Part shown: one piece after another, positions 34,000 through 43,400 of the stretch | Position numbering within the stretch: the stretch's first letter is position 1 | Layout of the letters: every line of letters starts with the position of its first letter | Origin: an uncultured Lachnospiraceae bacterium | GTDB lineage: Bacteria; Bacillota; Clostridia; Lachnospirales; Lachnospiraceae | Length of the DNA stretch: 64,000 bases | Assembly: GCA_910579805.1 (NCBI GenBank) | Contig: CAJTWM010000009.1 | Location: 1-64,000 of the forward strand | Direction of reading: 5' to 3' | The notes under the pieces: generated by a model | What the model saw: only the letters and a program-made list of their open reading frames with translations | What the model was told of the DNA's origin: nothing | Database searches by the model: none | Program-made: the position numbers and the translations under genes

Positions 34000-35127
34000 A
34001 TGAACAAAGATTACGGACTGCCCTTACTGACCGTAGTAGTACCGGTCTATAATGGCGGGGAACATATAGAAAATACAGTAAAAAATATATTAAATACGGA
34101 CTATCCCCCCATAGAACTTTTACTGATAGACGACGGTTCCACGGACGATAGTTCTTTCCTATGCCGAAAACTTGAAGCCTCGGATAAGAGACTGCGATAC
34201 CTCAGACAGGAAAACGGAGGTATTGCTGCGGCAAGAAATAAAGGGCTGGAATCTGCGGCTGGAGAATATATCTGCTTTTGTGATCAGGACGATCTGGTAG
34301 AGCCGTTTATGTACAGGAAAGTAGTGGAGCATATGATAAAAGAAACGGCGCCTATGGGGATGTGCAGCACAGGACGCCTGATTGACGGAAAAAAAAGCGG
34401 ATACGAGTTTCTGGAAGACAATTGCTATAGGCAGGAAGAAATTTTAGAGCAGGTACTTTATCCTTTCCTGTTCAGAGGATATGAGTATCCTTTTGTACGG
34501 AGTAATAATTATTTATATGGGACGATCTGGAAATGTGTATATAATAGGAAGTTTCTGATGCAAAACGGCATCAGGTTTAAATGCTTTGTAAATTTCGAGG
34601 ATGACTGGCTGTTTGTATTGGAATCCCTCGTATGTACGGATACTCTTGTAACAAACAGCGATACCGGTTATTACTGGCGGGTCAGCAGTATTTCCGAGTC
34701 TCATAAAAAACGCTGTATACCGGATATTACAGAGCGATTTAAAAATTTGGACAACTATGTGGCGGCATGTTTGGAAAAAAGGATTAGAGAGAAAAGCATT
34801 TTACGGGAATATGGGAAGATTGCTCTATGCGGGCATTTTGAAGAAGGATATCGAAATGCGGCATATGCGGGAACCAAAGAGGAAAAAAGAAAGTGTGGGA
34901 AGGCATTGACAGAATACTTGTCAGATAACCGATATAAAGAACAGCTTGACGTTCTAAAAAATCTGAAGAAAAATGTGTTCCGCAGAAGATTTCTATATGG
35001 TTCTTTGAAATTTTTGGGGATAAGGGGAACATTTTTTATAAACAGGCTGCTTCTTTTTATAGAAGAAAGCGGCAGTAAGCTACAGTGGCTTGTGGCGCTG
35101 GAAAGAAAAGCGAAGAAGAAAGGTTAG
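34000..35127 (+). CDS. GT2 family glycosyltransferase
   Basis: This 375-residue GT-A glycosyltransferase has the classic N-terminus (LLTVVVPVYNGGEHIENTVK, LLLIDDGSTDDSS, ARNKGLESAAGEYICFCDQD). The family's DxD is represented by DQDD near residue 95. The C-terminal third is basic and lacks membrane helices, so the enzyme is cytosolic or peripheral. It starts six bases after the GT-C-like gene and ends within ten bases of the next GT2 gene, so the three are one operon. It probably extends a surface glycan. Confidence 0.88.
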   Translation: MNKDYGLPLLTVVVPVYNGGEHIENTVKNILNTDYPPIELLLIDDGSTDDSSFLCRKLEASDKRLRYLRQENGGIAAARNKGLESAAGEYICFCDQDDLVEPFMYRKVVEHMIKETAPMGMCSTGRLIDGKKSGYEFLEDNCYRQEEILEQVLYPFLFRGYEYPFVRSNNYLYGTIWKCVYNRKFLMQNGIRFKCFVNFEDDWLFVLESLVCTDTLVTNSDTGYYWRVSSISESHKKRCIPDITERFKNLDNYVAACLEKRIREKSILREYGKIALCGHFEEGYRNAAYAGTKEEKRKCGKALTEYLSDNRYKEQLDVLKNLKKNVFRRRFLYGSLKFLGIRGTFFINRLLLFIEESGSKLQWLVALERKAKKKG

Positions 35128-35137
35128 GATACGGGGA

Positions 35138-36139
35138 ATGAAACTGATCATTCAGATACCATGCTATAATGAGGCGGAAACGTTAGAGATCGCGCTTAAC
35201 GACCTGCCGAAGCAAATTGACGGAATAGACGAAATCGAATATTTGATCATAAACGACGGCAGCAGTGACGATACGGAAAAAATAGCAAGGGAGTGGGGCG
35301 TCCAGCATGTAGTGCATTTTAAGAGAAATCTGGGGCTTGCCAGAGGTTTTTTGGCGGGGATAGACCTTGCGCTCAGAAACGGCGCGGACATTATTGTAAA
35401 TACGGATGCGGATAATCAGTATTGTGCGGCGGATATAGAGAAGCTGGTGCAGCCTATTTTAAAAAAGCAGGCGGATATTGTGATCGGAGAAAGGCCGATC
35501 GATGATATCGAATCTTTTTCATGGCTGAAAAAGAGGCTGCAGCGTTTGGGCAGCCGGGCGGTACGGATCGCATCCAGAACGGATATTCCTGACGCACCCA
35601 GCGGCTTTCGGGCATATAGTAAAAAAGCGGCCATGCGCATGAACGTACATAATGAATACACTTACACGTTAGAGACGATCGTACAGGCAGGAAGGAATAA
35701 GATGGCGATCACCTCCGTTCCGGTAAGGACGAATCCGGAACTGCGTAAATCCAAACTCATGAATTCCATTTTCGGTTATATCAAAAAATCGATCCTCACG
35801 ATCATCCGTGCGGTCATTATGTATAAACCGCTGCAGTTTTTTACGACAATAGGCATGATCCTCCTTCTGATGGGAGGAGGGATCGGAATCCGGTTTTTAT
35901 TCTTCTATTTCAAAGGGAACGGAAACGGACATATCCAGTCATTGATTCTCGCGACAATGCTGATCATTATCGGGTTCCAGACTTTTGTAACGGGGCTGCA
36001 GGCGGATATTATTTCGGCAAACAGAAAACTTTTGGAAGACATTCAGTTCCGTGTGAAAAAGCTGGAATTGGGGCTTCTGGATGCGGAAGGGGAAAAAAAG
36101 GAAGACGTGAAAGAAGAAAAAGGCCTGCAAGAAAAATAA
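35138..36139 (+). CDS. DPM1/GtrB-like polyprenyl-phosphate glycosyltransferase
   Basis: This 333-residue GT2 enzyme has the dolichol-phosphate-mannose synthase layout: KLIIQIPCYNEAETLEIALN, YLIINDGSSDDTEKI and the DxD in NTDADNQY, followed by the VIGERPIDD loop. Two C-terminal membrane helices (about 230-310) and a charged tail follow. It likely makes a polyprenyl-phosphate sugar used by the GT-C-like protein encoded upstream. The ATG at 35138 has a GGGGA site; an in-frame ATG at 35090 lies inside the preceding gene. Confidence 0.88.
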   Translation: MKLIIQIPCYNEAETLEIALNDLPKQIDGIDEIEYLIINDGSSDDTEKIAREWGVQHVVHFKRNLGLARGFLAGIDLALRNGADIIVNTDADNQYCAADIEKLVQPILKKQADIVIGERPIDDIESFSWLKKRLQRLGSRAVRIASRTDIPDAPSGFRAYSKKAAMRMNVHNEYTYTLETIVQAGRNKMAITSVPVRTNPELRKSKLMNSIFGYIKKSILTIIRAVIMYKPLQFFTTIGMILLLMGGGIGIRFLFFYFKGNGNGHIQSLILATMLIIIGFQTFVTGLQADIISANRKLLEDIQFRVKKLELGLLDAEGEKKEDVKEEKGLQEK

Positions 36140-36207
36140 AAACGGCCAAATATTGTGTGGTGGAAGAAAATAACACACAAAAGAATGTAAATTTTATAAA
36201 AAAATGC

Positions 36208-36236
36208 TTGCATTATGGAATGGAAAAGAGTATTCT
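36208..36236 (+). promoter_or_regulatory. Sigma-A promoter of the Ig-like surface protein gene
   Basis: TTGCAT (36208-36213), 17 bases and TATTCT (36231-36236) lie 45 bases before the ATG. AGGAGGAG is the ribosome site. The strong signals fit an abundant secreted protein. Confidence 0.6.
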
Positions 36237-36281
36237 AGGTAGGAGAGAAAATCTTAGATATTCATGTAGGAGGAGATTAAA

Positions 36282-38951
36282 ATGAGAAAGCCAATAATTA
36301 AATTTATGGCAGGTACATTGGCAGCCGCGATGGTCGTTACAAGTCCGGTAACGGTTTTTGCCGGAAATGACGGATTCTTATCTCATATTTATAGTGCTGA
36401 TAGTACTAGCAGTGACGAATCGGAACCGGATTCCCATACAAAAACCGGAACGAATTCGGTAACATTAGGAAACGGTGAACATGTACAAGTTACTTGGGAC
36501 AAAGAGTGGGGAACCAAATCCATTTCCAACACAGGTACTTTGGATGACGTTAAAGTACCGTCAAAAGACTTAGTTGTAGATGATTATGTTCTTGGAGTAG
36601 AATTCGATCAGGATGAAATTAATGTAATTGCCGGCGGTGAGAAGAAAATCTTAAAGGCTTCGGTGTATACAAGTAATGGAAAAATCCTTTCCAGCGATAA
36701 ATTAAAAGGAGTTCTTTCTTTCAGAAAGATCCAGTTCGCAGGAGAAGGTCAGGATCTTACATCCGCAAAAGTCGGGTATCACTATGATGCTACAGCAGGC
36801 GGTATGGGTGCGATTGCAAGAGATACGCTTGAAATCCGTGGTGAACACGGCGGCGCTTTTTGTATCGAGGCCAGATTGGATACCAATCAGGACGGCGAGT
36901 ATGAATACACCAAGAGAATTCCGGTATTCGTAAAAGAATATTCTGCAGGTCTTGAGATCGAGAAGCCGGAAGAGTTGTTCTTAAAGAATACATACAAGCT
37001 GTCAGCTATCAGATATGGTAAAGACGGTAAGGTATCTGCTACCGCAAACGATACGATTACATGGACAGCGTATATCGTAGATAAGAGCAAGAATAACAAA
37101 GTTGGTAAAGCGACAAGCTATTTAACTCTGAAAGAAGACGGTACTCTTGTTCTGAAAAAAGATTTGGATAAGATCAATAAAGACCATGAAATATGGGTAC
37201 GGGCGGTCGGAGAAAAGGGCGCGACAGCAAAATTACAGATCAACGATGTAATTAAACAAGCAAAACCGGTTACTAAACTGGTTGACAAGGGATCCGAAAA
37301 ACCCAGCGCAAAGAAAACGATTGGCTGGGGCAGAGAAAGGAATGCAACAGCAGATTTAGACGCATTTTGGGACGTAACGGTAGTTCCGGATCCGGCGGAT
37401 ACAACAGATCAGATTACATGGACGTCAAAGAATCCGCAGATTGCTACGGTTACTAATGTTGTAAAAAATGATGATGGCAGTATATCAGCCAAAATCGTTC
37501 CTTTCAAAGTTGGTAAGACGACTGTTACTGCACAGGCTGCCAGCGGTAAGAAAGTAACCTATACAGTAACGGTAAAAGCTCCTTTAACAAGCATTGATAA
37601 AGTTGTTAAAGCAGGAACGAATGAAAAAGAAGCAGAAATCTGGGTAGGTCAGACGATTCAGTTAGAGACAGTTTTAAATCCGATTCAGAGCACGGATAAA
37701 GTGAAGTATAAGGCAACGACGCTTGAGATAAACGGTACTGCAGTAAGCGGTAGAGACGCTAAGGCATTGGTTGCTGTTAACAACAAGGGCGTTGTAACTA
37801 CTAAAGTAGTAAAGGATAGCGATAAGAAAGTAGTTGGCGGTAAGGTTAGGATTGAAGCAATAGGTAAAAATGTATCTGAGAATAAGGAAGTTACATCAGG
37901 AGACAATTCATTTATCTTAACGATAAAAGCTCCGGAAATTACCGATACAAAACTTACCGTAGCTTCTGCAAAGAGTGATGCACTTGGTACGTTTAAATAT
38001 CCGAACAATAATAATAAGTCTAATGCAAACGACTCACTTTATGTAGGAAAAGATACAACTTATACGATTACTGGTGATAAGGCTAATAAAGAAGGTCAGG
38101 ATCTTGTTAACTTAAGAAATGCATTATCATGGACATCTAATAAGTCAGGAATCGCAGCAGTGAACGGCGGAAAGACAGATGCATTGACATCCGGTAAAGC
38201 AACGGTTACGGCAAGCGCTGTAAATACTGCAGGAAAGAAGATCACTGCAAAAGTTAACGTTACTTCCAAACAGGCTGTAACAGCGCTTCAGTTAAATAAG
38301 ACGGAGATTACGATTAATCCGACGACAAATGCAACAAAACCTGTTACGACGAGTGTGAAAGTAGCAAAACAGTTGCCTGCAAAATGTACGAAAGAGAATA
38401 TTAAGTGGACGATCAAAGGTTACAATGCTGACGGTACTGAAGCGACTAACTTCTCCTTAAAGGCTGGAAGGGTTGAAGGAAAGGAAATTGGATTTGATCT
38501 TAAGAAAGCCAATGTAACGATTCAGGCTAAAGATCCTAAAGTTGGTCAGTATGCTATTGTAACAGCAGAGGCAGAGCATGGCGCTGTTGCAACGGCAACG
38601 GTACGAGTACTTGAAAAGACGACCAGCGTGAAATTTATTACAAAGACAGATGATCTTAAGAGTACGGTAGCTAGGGCTGATCTTACAATTGCTCCGGGTG
38701 CTAAGTTTAATCATAACTTAAAGGATCTTGTTGCGGTTGTTACAGGCAGCGGTAGAAATCAGGTTGCTCACAGAGTGTTTGGTGAAACGGCAGAAGCAGG
38801 TTATGAATCAGTAACCTTTACAACAAACAAGAACGGCATTGTTACAATTGATGAAAACGGTGATGTTTATGGTATAAAAGCTGGTAAAGTAACGATTACG
38901 GCTAAGGCTCCGAGCGGAAAGAGCGCAAAAATTACAATTACTGTAAAATAA
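36282..38951 (+). CDS. Large secreted Ig-like (BIG_2) surface protein
   Basis: This 889-residue exported protein has a typical signal peptide (KFMAGTLAAAMVVTSPVTVFA, cleaved near residue 27). The rest is beta-rich with several Ig-like BIG_2-type repeats (for example ITWTSKNPQIATVTNVV, LSWTSNKSGIAAVNGGK, and the final VTIDENGDVYGIKAGKVTIT). It is rich in Lys/Thr/Ala and has no LPXTG motif or obvious membrane anchor, so it may bind the wall non-covalently or assemble as a layer. Location behind glycan genes fits a cell-surface role. Monocistronic, with its own promoter and terminator. Confidence 0.8.
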   Translation: MRKPIIKFMAGTLAAAMVVTSPVTVFAGNDGFLSHIYSADSTSSDESEPDSHTKTGTNSVTLGNGEHVQVTWDKEWGTKSISNTGTLDDVKVPSKDLVVDDYVLGVEFDQDEINVIAGGEKKILKASVYTSNGKILSSDKLKGVLSFRKIQFAGEGQDLTSAKVGYHYDATAGGMGAIARDTLEIRGEHGGAFCIEARLDTNQDGEYEYTKRIPVFVKEYSAGLEIEKPEELFLKNTYKLSAIRYGKDGKVSATANDTITWTAYIVDKSKNNKVGKATSYLTLKEDGTLVLKKDLDKINKDHEIWVRAVGEKGATAKLQINDVIKQAKPVTKLVDKGSEKPSAKKTIGWGRERNATADLDAFWDVTVVPDPADTTDQITWTSKNPQIATVTNVVKNDDGSISAKIVPFKVGKTTVTAQAASGKKVTYTVTVKAPLTSIDKVVKAGTNEKEAEIWVGQTIQLETVLNPIQSTDKVKYKATTLEINGTAVSGRDAKALVAVNNKGVVTTKVVKDSDKKVVGGKVRIEAIGKNVSENKEVTSGDNSFILTIKAPEITDTKLTVASAKSDALGTFKYPNNNNKSNANDSLYVGKDTTYTITGDKANKEGQDLVNLRNALSWTSNKSGIAAVNGGKTDALTSGKATVTASAVNTAGKKITAKVNVTSKQAVTALQLNKTEITINPTTNATKPVTTSVKVAKQLPAKCTKENIKWTIKGYNADGTEATNFSLKAGRVEGKEIGFDLKKANVTIQAKDPKVGQYAIVTAEAEHGAVATATVRVLEKTTSVKFITKTDDLKSTVARADLTIAPGAKFNHNLKDLVAVVTGSGRNQVAHRVFGETAEAGYESVTFTTNKNGIVTIDENGDVYGIKAGKVTITAKAPSGKSAKITITVK

Positions 38952-38994
38952 TTGTTTTTGATCATTAGGTAAGATTGATAACAAAGCAATAAAT

Positions 38995-39035
38995 AAAAAT
39001 ATCGCATTGGTGAAAGCCGATGCGATATTTTTATT
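38995..39035 (+). terminator. Strong intrinsic terminator after the Ig-like protein gene
   Basis: AAAAATATCGCATTGG pairs with CCGATGCGATATTTTT (10 GC-containing pairs plus A/T pairs) around TGAAAG, followed by more T. The symmetry would also allow termination on the other strand. Confidence 0.85.
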
Positions 39036-39042
39036 GCGAAAA

Positions 39043-39235
39043 CAGCTTAGCCGTGCTAAGCTTAGTTTGAGCAAAGAAACAATTCTAAGATTCTAAATTA
39101 TCTTAACGGAAGCGCTTATCTTACTTCCGTATCGGTGCAGATCATAATATCTGCAAAACTCCTTGCTTAAATCAACCGAATAATTAGCAGGGAGGACGAA
39201 AAGACGGCTGCTTTAGTTGAAAACCTCCCTGACGT
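39043..39235 (+). promoter_or_regulatory. Structured leader with four hairpins before the Rpn-family gene
   Basis: Four inverted repeats follow in order: AGCTTAG/CTAAGCT (39043-39061), ACGGAAG/CTTCCGT (39106-39130), TGCAGAT/ATCTGCA (39136-39155) and CAGGGAGG/CCTCCCTG (39188-39231). Such dense structure in a short leader suggests a regulatory RNA or the ends of a mobile element. No known riboswitch was recognised. Confidence 0.4.
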
Positions 39236-39255
39236 AAAGAAAGAGAGGGAATTTC

Positions 39256-40248
39256 ATGAAAAAAGAAACGAGAGAATCCAATGTAGTACAAAAAACAGCG
39301 CGGCAAGAAGCAGCATATTTAACAGAAGGGAAGAATATTGATCCTTGGCTTTTCACGATAACGGAGGAATATCAGCTAAACTTAAGCGATTTTGCATTAT
39401 TTCTTTCCGTTATGAAAGATCCAAGAGCCTATAGGGACGTATTGAGCATTATCTTGGAGGAGCCGGATTTGAAACTGGCCGATGTTAAAGTAGAGCAAGT
39501 CGTTTTAAATAAATCGGGAAAGCGAGCCATTCGTTTGGATGCATGGGCCTTGGATACGGATAACCGCCAGTTTGATATGGAAATGCAAAATAGCGCATCA
39601 AGCGATGATATACGGAAACGAGCGAGGTTCTATCAGGGGCTTTTGGATACGCCGGTATTAAAATCCGGCAGGGAAACGAGGTATAAGAACCTGCCGTCTA
39701 CGACCATTATATTTATTACACAGGACGATATATTCGGCAAAGATCTGGCGAAATATACTTTTAGCGAATGGTGTGAAGAAATACCGGAAGTTCCGCTTGG
39801 GGACGGAACGAAGAAAATCTTCTTAAATATGGCAAGCAAGAATGGCGCCCCGGAACTTGTCAGCTTATTGCAATATATGAAAAATACTACGCTGGATAAT
39901 GAGGAGATCGTGGTGAAAGACGAACGGCTGGTAGAGTTGGACAGAATTGTAAATGAAGTAAAACAATCAGAGGAATGGGAGGCGGTAAGGATGAATATTC
40001 TTGAGATTGGAATGGAACGAGGGAAAGAGATTGGAATAGAGCAGGGCAAAGAGATTGGGATAGAGCAGGGCAGAGAGATTGGGATAGAGCAAGGCAGAGA
40101 GATTGGGATAGAACAAGGTATCCGAGCTTTAGTAGAAACAAGTATGGAATTTGGAAATACTCAAAAAGAAACTTTGGAACGTATTATCACAAAGATGCAG
40201 ATACCGCGGGAAAAAGCGGAAAAGTATGTAGAGAAATACTGGCATTGA
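39256..40248 (+). CDS. Rpn-family PD-(D/E)XK nuclease / putative transposase
   Basis: This 330-residue protein of the PDDEXK_2 family (Rpn recombination-promoting nucleases) has its catalytic core at RLDAWALD (Asp95) and FDMEMQ (Glu109-x-Gln111). The usual second half contains TTIIFITQDDIFGKDL and the F..M..KNG-type end, here FLNMASKNG. The C-terminus carries the family's low-complexity repeat, here four to five copies of IGIEQG(R/K)E (about residues 255-280), encoded by a nearly identical DNA repeat. Rpn proteins are linked to DNA cleavage and, in some cases, phage defence. GAGAGGGA lies before the ATG. Confidence 0.85.
   Translation: MKKETRESNVVQKTARQEAAYLTEGKNIDPWLFTITEEYQLNLSDFALFLSVMKDPRAYRDVLSIILEEPDLKLADVKVEQVVLNKSGKRAIRLDAWALDTDNRQFDMEMQNSASSDDIRKRARFYQGLLDTPVLKSGRETRYKNLPSTTIIFITQDDIFGKDLAKYTFSEWCEEIPEVPLGDGTKKIFLNMASKNGAPELVSLLQYMKNTTLDNEEIVVKDERLVELDRIVNEVKQSEEWEAVRMNILEIGMERGKEIGIEQGKEIGIEQGREIGIEQGREIGIEQGIRALVETSMEFGNTQKETLERIITKMQIPREKAEKYVEKYWH
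40010..40120 (+). repeat. In-frame direct repeats in the Rpn-like gene
   Basis: An 24-base unit like GAGATTGGGATAGAGCAGGG plus CAGA or CAAA is repeated about four times, encoding EIGIEQGR/K. High identity between copies allows copy-number change by recombination or slippage. Confidence 0.75.
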
Positions 40249-40331
40249 TTCATAGAAAAGCTCTTTGGGAGAGTAGGAGAAAAGGCAGCCTTAAGCTCTT
40301 TGGTTTAGTAACTGACTATTTTAAAAGAGGG

Positions 40332-40391
40332 CAGACCGGATGCTATAAATTTGCTTTTGGTAAATGTGGCAGGCAATATAACGATCCGGTC
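40332..40391. terminator. Hairpin between convergent genes
   Basis: CAGACCGGAT (40332-40341) pairs perfectly with ATCCGGTCTG (about 40383-40392) around a 40-base loop. It sits between the Rpn-like gene and the oppositely oriented activase gene. The large loop makes a classic terminator uncertain. Confidence 0.4.
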
Positions 40392-40426
40392 TGTCGGCTG
40401 CTTATCATTTATATATAAATTTGTGT

Positions 40427-40474
40427 TTTTATATTATTTCGGTTTTATATTATTTTGGTTTTATATTATTTATC
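40427..40474. repeat. Three tandem 16-bp AT-rich repeats
   Basis: TTTTATATTATTTCGG and two close variants follow in tandem just past the end of the - strand activase gene. They may be replication-slippage products or assist transcription termination. Confidence 0.75.
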
Positions 40475-40483
40475 TATTCTTAG

Positions 40484-43400
40484 CTAGTTCTTTTTTAAAT
40501 TCTTCTGGGCCGTAGAGAGCATTAGTTTAATACGGTTCAACTGGTTCACTTCGCTTGCTCCCGGATCGTAATCAATAGCGACGATATTGCTGAGAGGATA
40601 TTGCTTACGCAGTTCTTTGATCACGCCTTTTCCTACAATGTGATTTGGCAGACAGGCAAAAGGCTGACAGCAGACGATATTAGGCACGCCTGCATGGATT
40701 AATTCTACCATTTCTCCGGTTAAAAACCATCCTTCGCCGGTCTGATTTCCGATGCTGACGATTGGTTTAGCATACTCTACGGTTTTATAAATACTGGTGG
40801 GAGGATCGAAATGCTTACTCTTCTTAAAAGCTTTCGCAGCGCCGCCCCGAAGTCTTTCGATTCCCCAAATGCCAAGCTTAGAGAGAGTAGCGGCTTTTTT
40901 CTTTGTTCCCAAATGTTCAGCCTTATAAATCTGGTTATAGAAGCAGTAGAGCATAAAGTCAATCAGATCGGGGCAGACTGCTTCTGCACCTTCCGATTCC
41001 AAAAGTTCAACCAGATAATTATTCGCCGCAGGTGCAAATTTGACAAGAATTTCGCCTACGATGCCGACGCGGGGCTTTTTTTCCTCAGTAATTGGAATTT
41101 CGTCAAAATCTTTTATAATCTGCCGGCACATTTTTTGAAAAGTGAAGAAATTCATATGTTTGGCGGATACAAAATCCTGACACTTTTTCAGCCATTTTTG
41201 ATGCAGAGCTTCCACGCTTCCGGATTCTTTTTCATAAGGTCGCATACGGTAAATGCAGCGCATGAAAATGTCTCCGAAGACTGCGCCGTAAGCCGCCCGC
41301 ATAAGCATATCCAGATTTACATGGAATCCCGGATTGGATTCGATGCCGGCAAGATTTAAGGAAATGACCGGAATCTGTTCCATGCCGGCCTTTTCCAAAG
41401 CACGACGGATAAATCCGACATAGTTGGTGGCACGGCAGCCGCCGCCGGTCTGAGTCATGATGATCGCCGTCCGGTTTAAGTCATACTGACCGGAAAGCAG
41501 GGCATCCATGATCTGACCGACTACCATGAGAGACGGATAGCAGGCGTCATTATTTACATATTTTAATCCCATGTCCACGGCCCGCTTGTTATCGTTTGGA
41601 AGTACGACAAAATGATAACCGCATGCACGGAAAGCAGGTTCCAAAATTTCAAAGTGGATCGGCGACATCTGGGGGCAGAGTATGGTATAGTCCTTGCGCA
41701 TTTCTTCGGTAAATTGTACCTTAGTAATGGCGGAAGAACGGATCGTGCGGGGCGTTCCTTTCTGTTCTTTTACCCGCAGGGCGGAGAGCAGGGAACGGAC
41801 ACGGATCCTTGCAGCCCCGAGATTATTGACCTCGTCGATTTTAAGACAGGTATAAATCTTGTCGGAGTTGGAAAGAATATCATTAACTTGATCCGTTGTA
41901 ACGGCATCCAGCCCGCAGCCAAAAGAGTTTAATTGTATCAGATCCAAATCTTCTCTTGTTTTTACGAAACTTGCGGCAGCGTAAAGTCTGGAATGGTACA
42001 TCCACTGGTCGGAAACGATGAGCGGACGCTCAGGCGCGGCCAGATGGGAAACGGAGTCTTCTGTCAGTACGGCAATATCGTAGGAGTTGATCAGTTCGGG
42101 AATCCCATGATTGATCTCGGGATCGATATGGTAAGGGCGTCCCGCGAGGACGATGCCGCGTTTATGGTTCTCTTCCATCCATTTCAGAGCTTCTTCGCCT
42201 TTTTTCTGCATATCCAGTCTGGCTGCCGACATCTCATCCCAGCCTTTTTGGACGGCGGATCTGATCTCCGAGGCAGGAAGGTCTTGAAATTCCCTGATCA
42301 ATGCGTCGCTTATCGTATCGACGCTTAAAAAGGACATAAAGGGATTACGGAAAACGACTTCACCCCGTCCGATTTCTTCTACGTTATTTTTGATATTTTC
42401 CGAATAAGAAGTAACGATCGGACAGTTATAATGGTTATTCGCTTCTTCAAATTCGTTCCGCTCATAAAAGAGGGCGGGATAGAAGATAAAATCCGGTTTC
42501 TGATTGATCAGCCATTGCACATGCCCGTGAGCAAGTTTTGCCGGATAACATTCCGATTCGCTTGGAATAGATTCAATGCCCAATTCATAAATTTTTCTTG
42601 TAGAGACCGGAGAGAGGACGACACGGTATCCAAGCTCTGTAAAAAAGGTATGCCAGAACGGATAATTCTCGTACATATTTAAAACTCTGGGAATCCCTAC
42701 GCTGCCCCGTTTTGCTTCGTCTGCGGGCAAAGGCTCATAAGAAAAGAGTCTTTTCATCTTATATTCAAACAGATTCGGGAAACCGTTCTCGTTTTTCTGT
42801 TTCCCGAGGCCTCTTTCACAGCGGTTGCCGGATATATATTGGCGGCCTCCCGAAAATTTATTGATGGTCAGACGGCAATTATTAGTGCAGCCTTTACATT
42901 TTGCCATGCTTGTTTCGAACTGCAGAGCGTTGATCTTATCGATGGACAGCATGGAAGTCTGATAGGAGGGAGCGGCAAGAAAACGTTCTCTCGCGATCAG
43001 GGCAGCGCCGAAAGCGCCCATGATACCGGCAATATCGGGACGTATGGCTTCACAGCCTGCAATTTTTTCAAAGCTTCTAAGTACGGCATTGTTATAAAAC
43101 GTACCGCCCTGAACAACAATGTTTTTGCCCAGTTCCGAAGCATCGGAGACCTTGATTACCTTAAATAGTGCATTTTTAATGACTGAATAAGCAAGCCCTG
43201 CGGAAATATCGGATACTTCTGCGCCCTCTTTCTGCGCCTGCTTCACTTTGGAATTCATAAATACCGTGCAGCGGGTACCCAGATCGATTGGATGAGCCGC
43301 AAACAGTGCGGCGGAGGCAAAATCCTCTACGCTGTAATTTAAGGACTTGGCAAAAGTTTCTATGAACGAACCGCAGCCGGAAGAGCAGGCTTCATTAAGC

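Noticed and set aside
40427..40474. Short tandem repeats as a CRISPR-like array
   Set aside because: Units are 16 bases, directly joined and without spacers, so this is a simple AT-rich tandem repeat.
40811..41359. Open frame of 182 codons on the + strand
   Set aside because: It is antisense to the activase gene, whose motifs are clear in the other direction.
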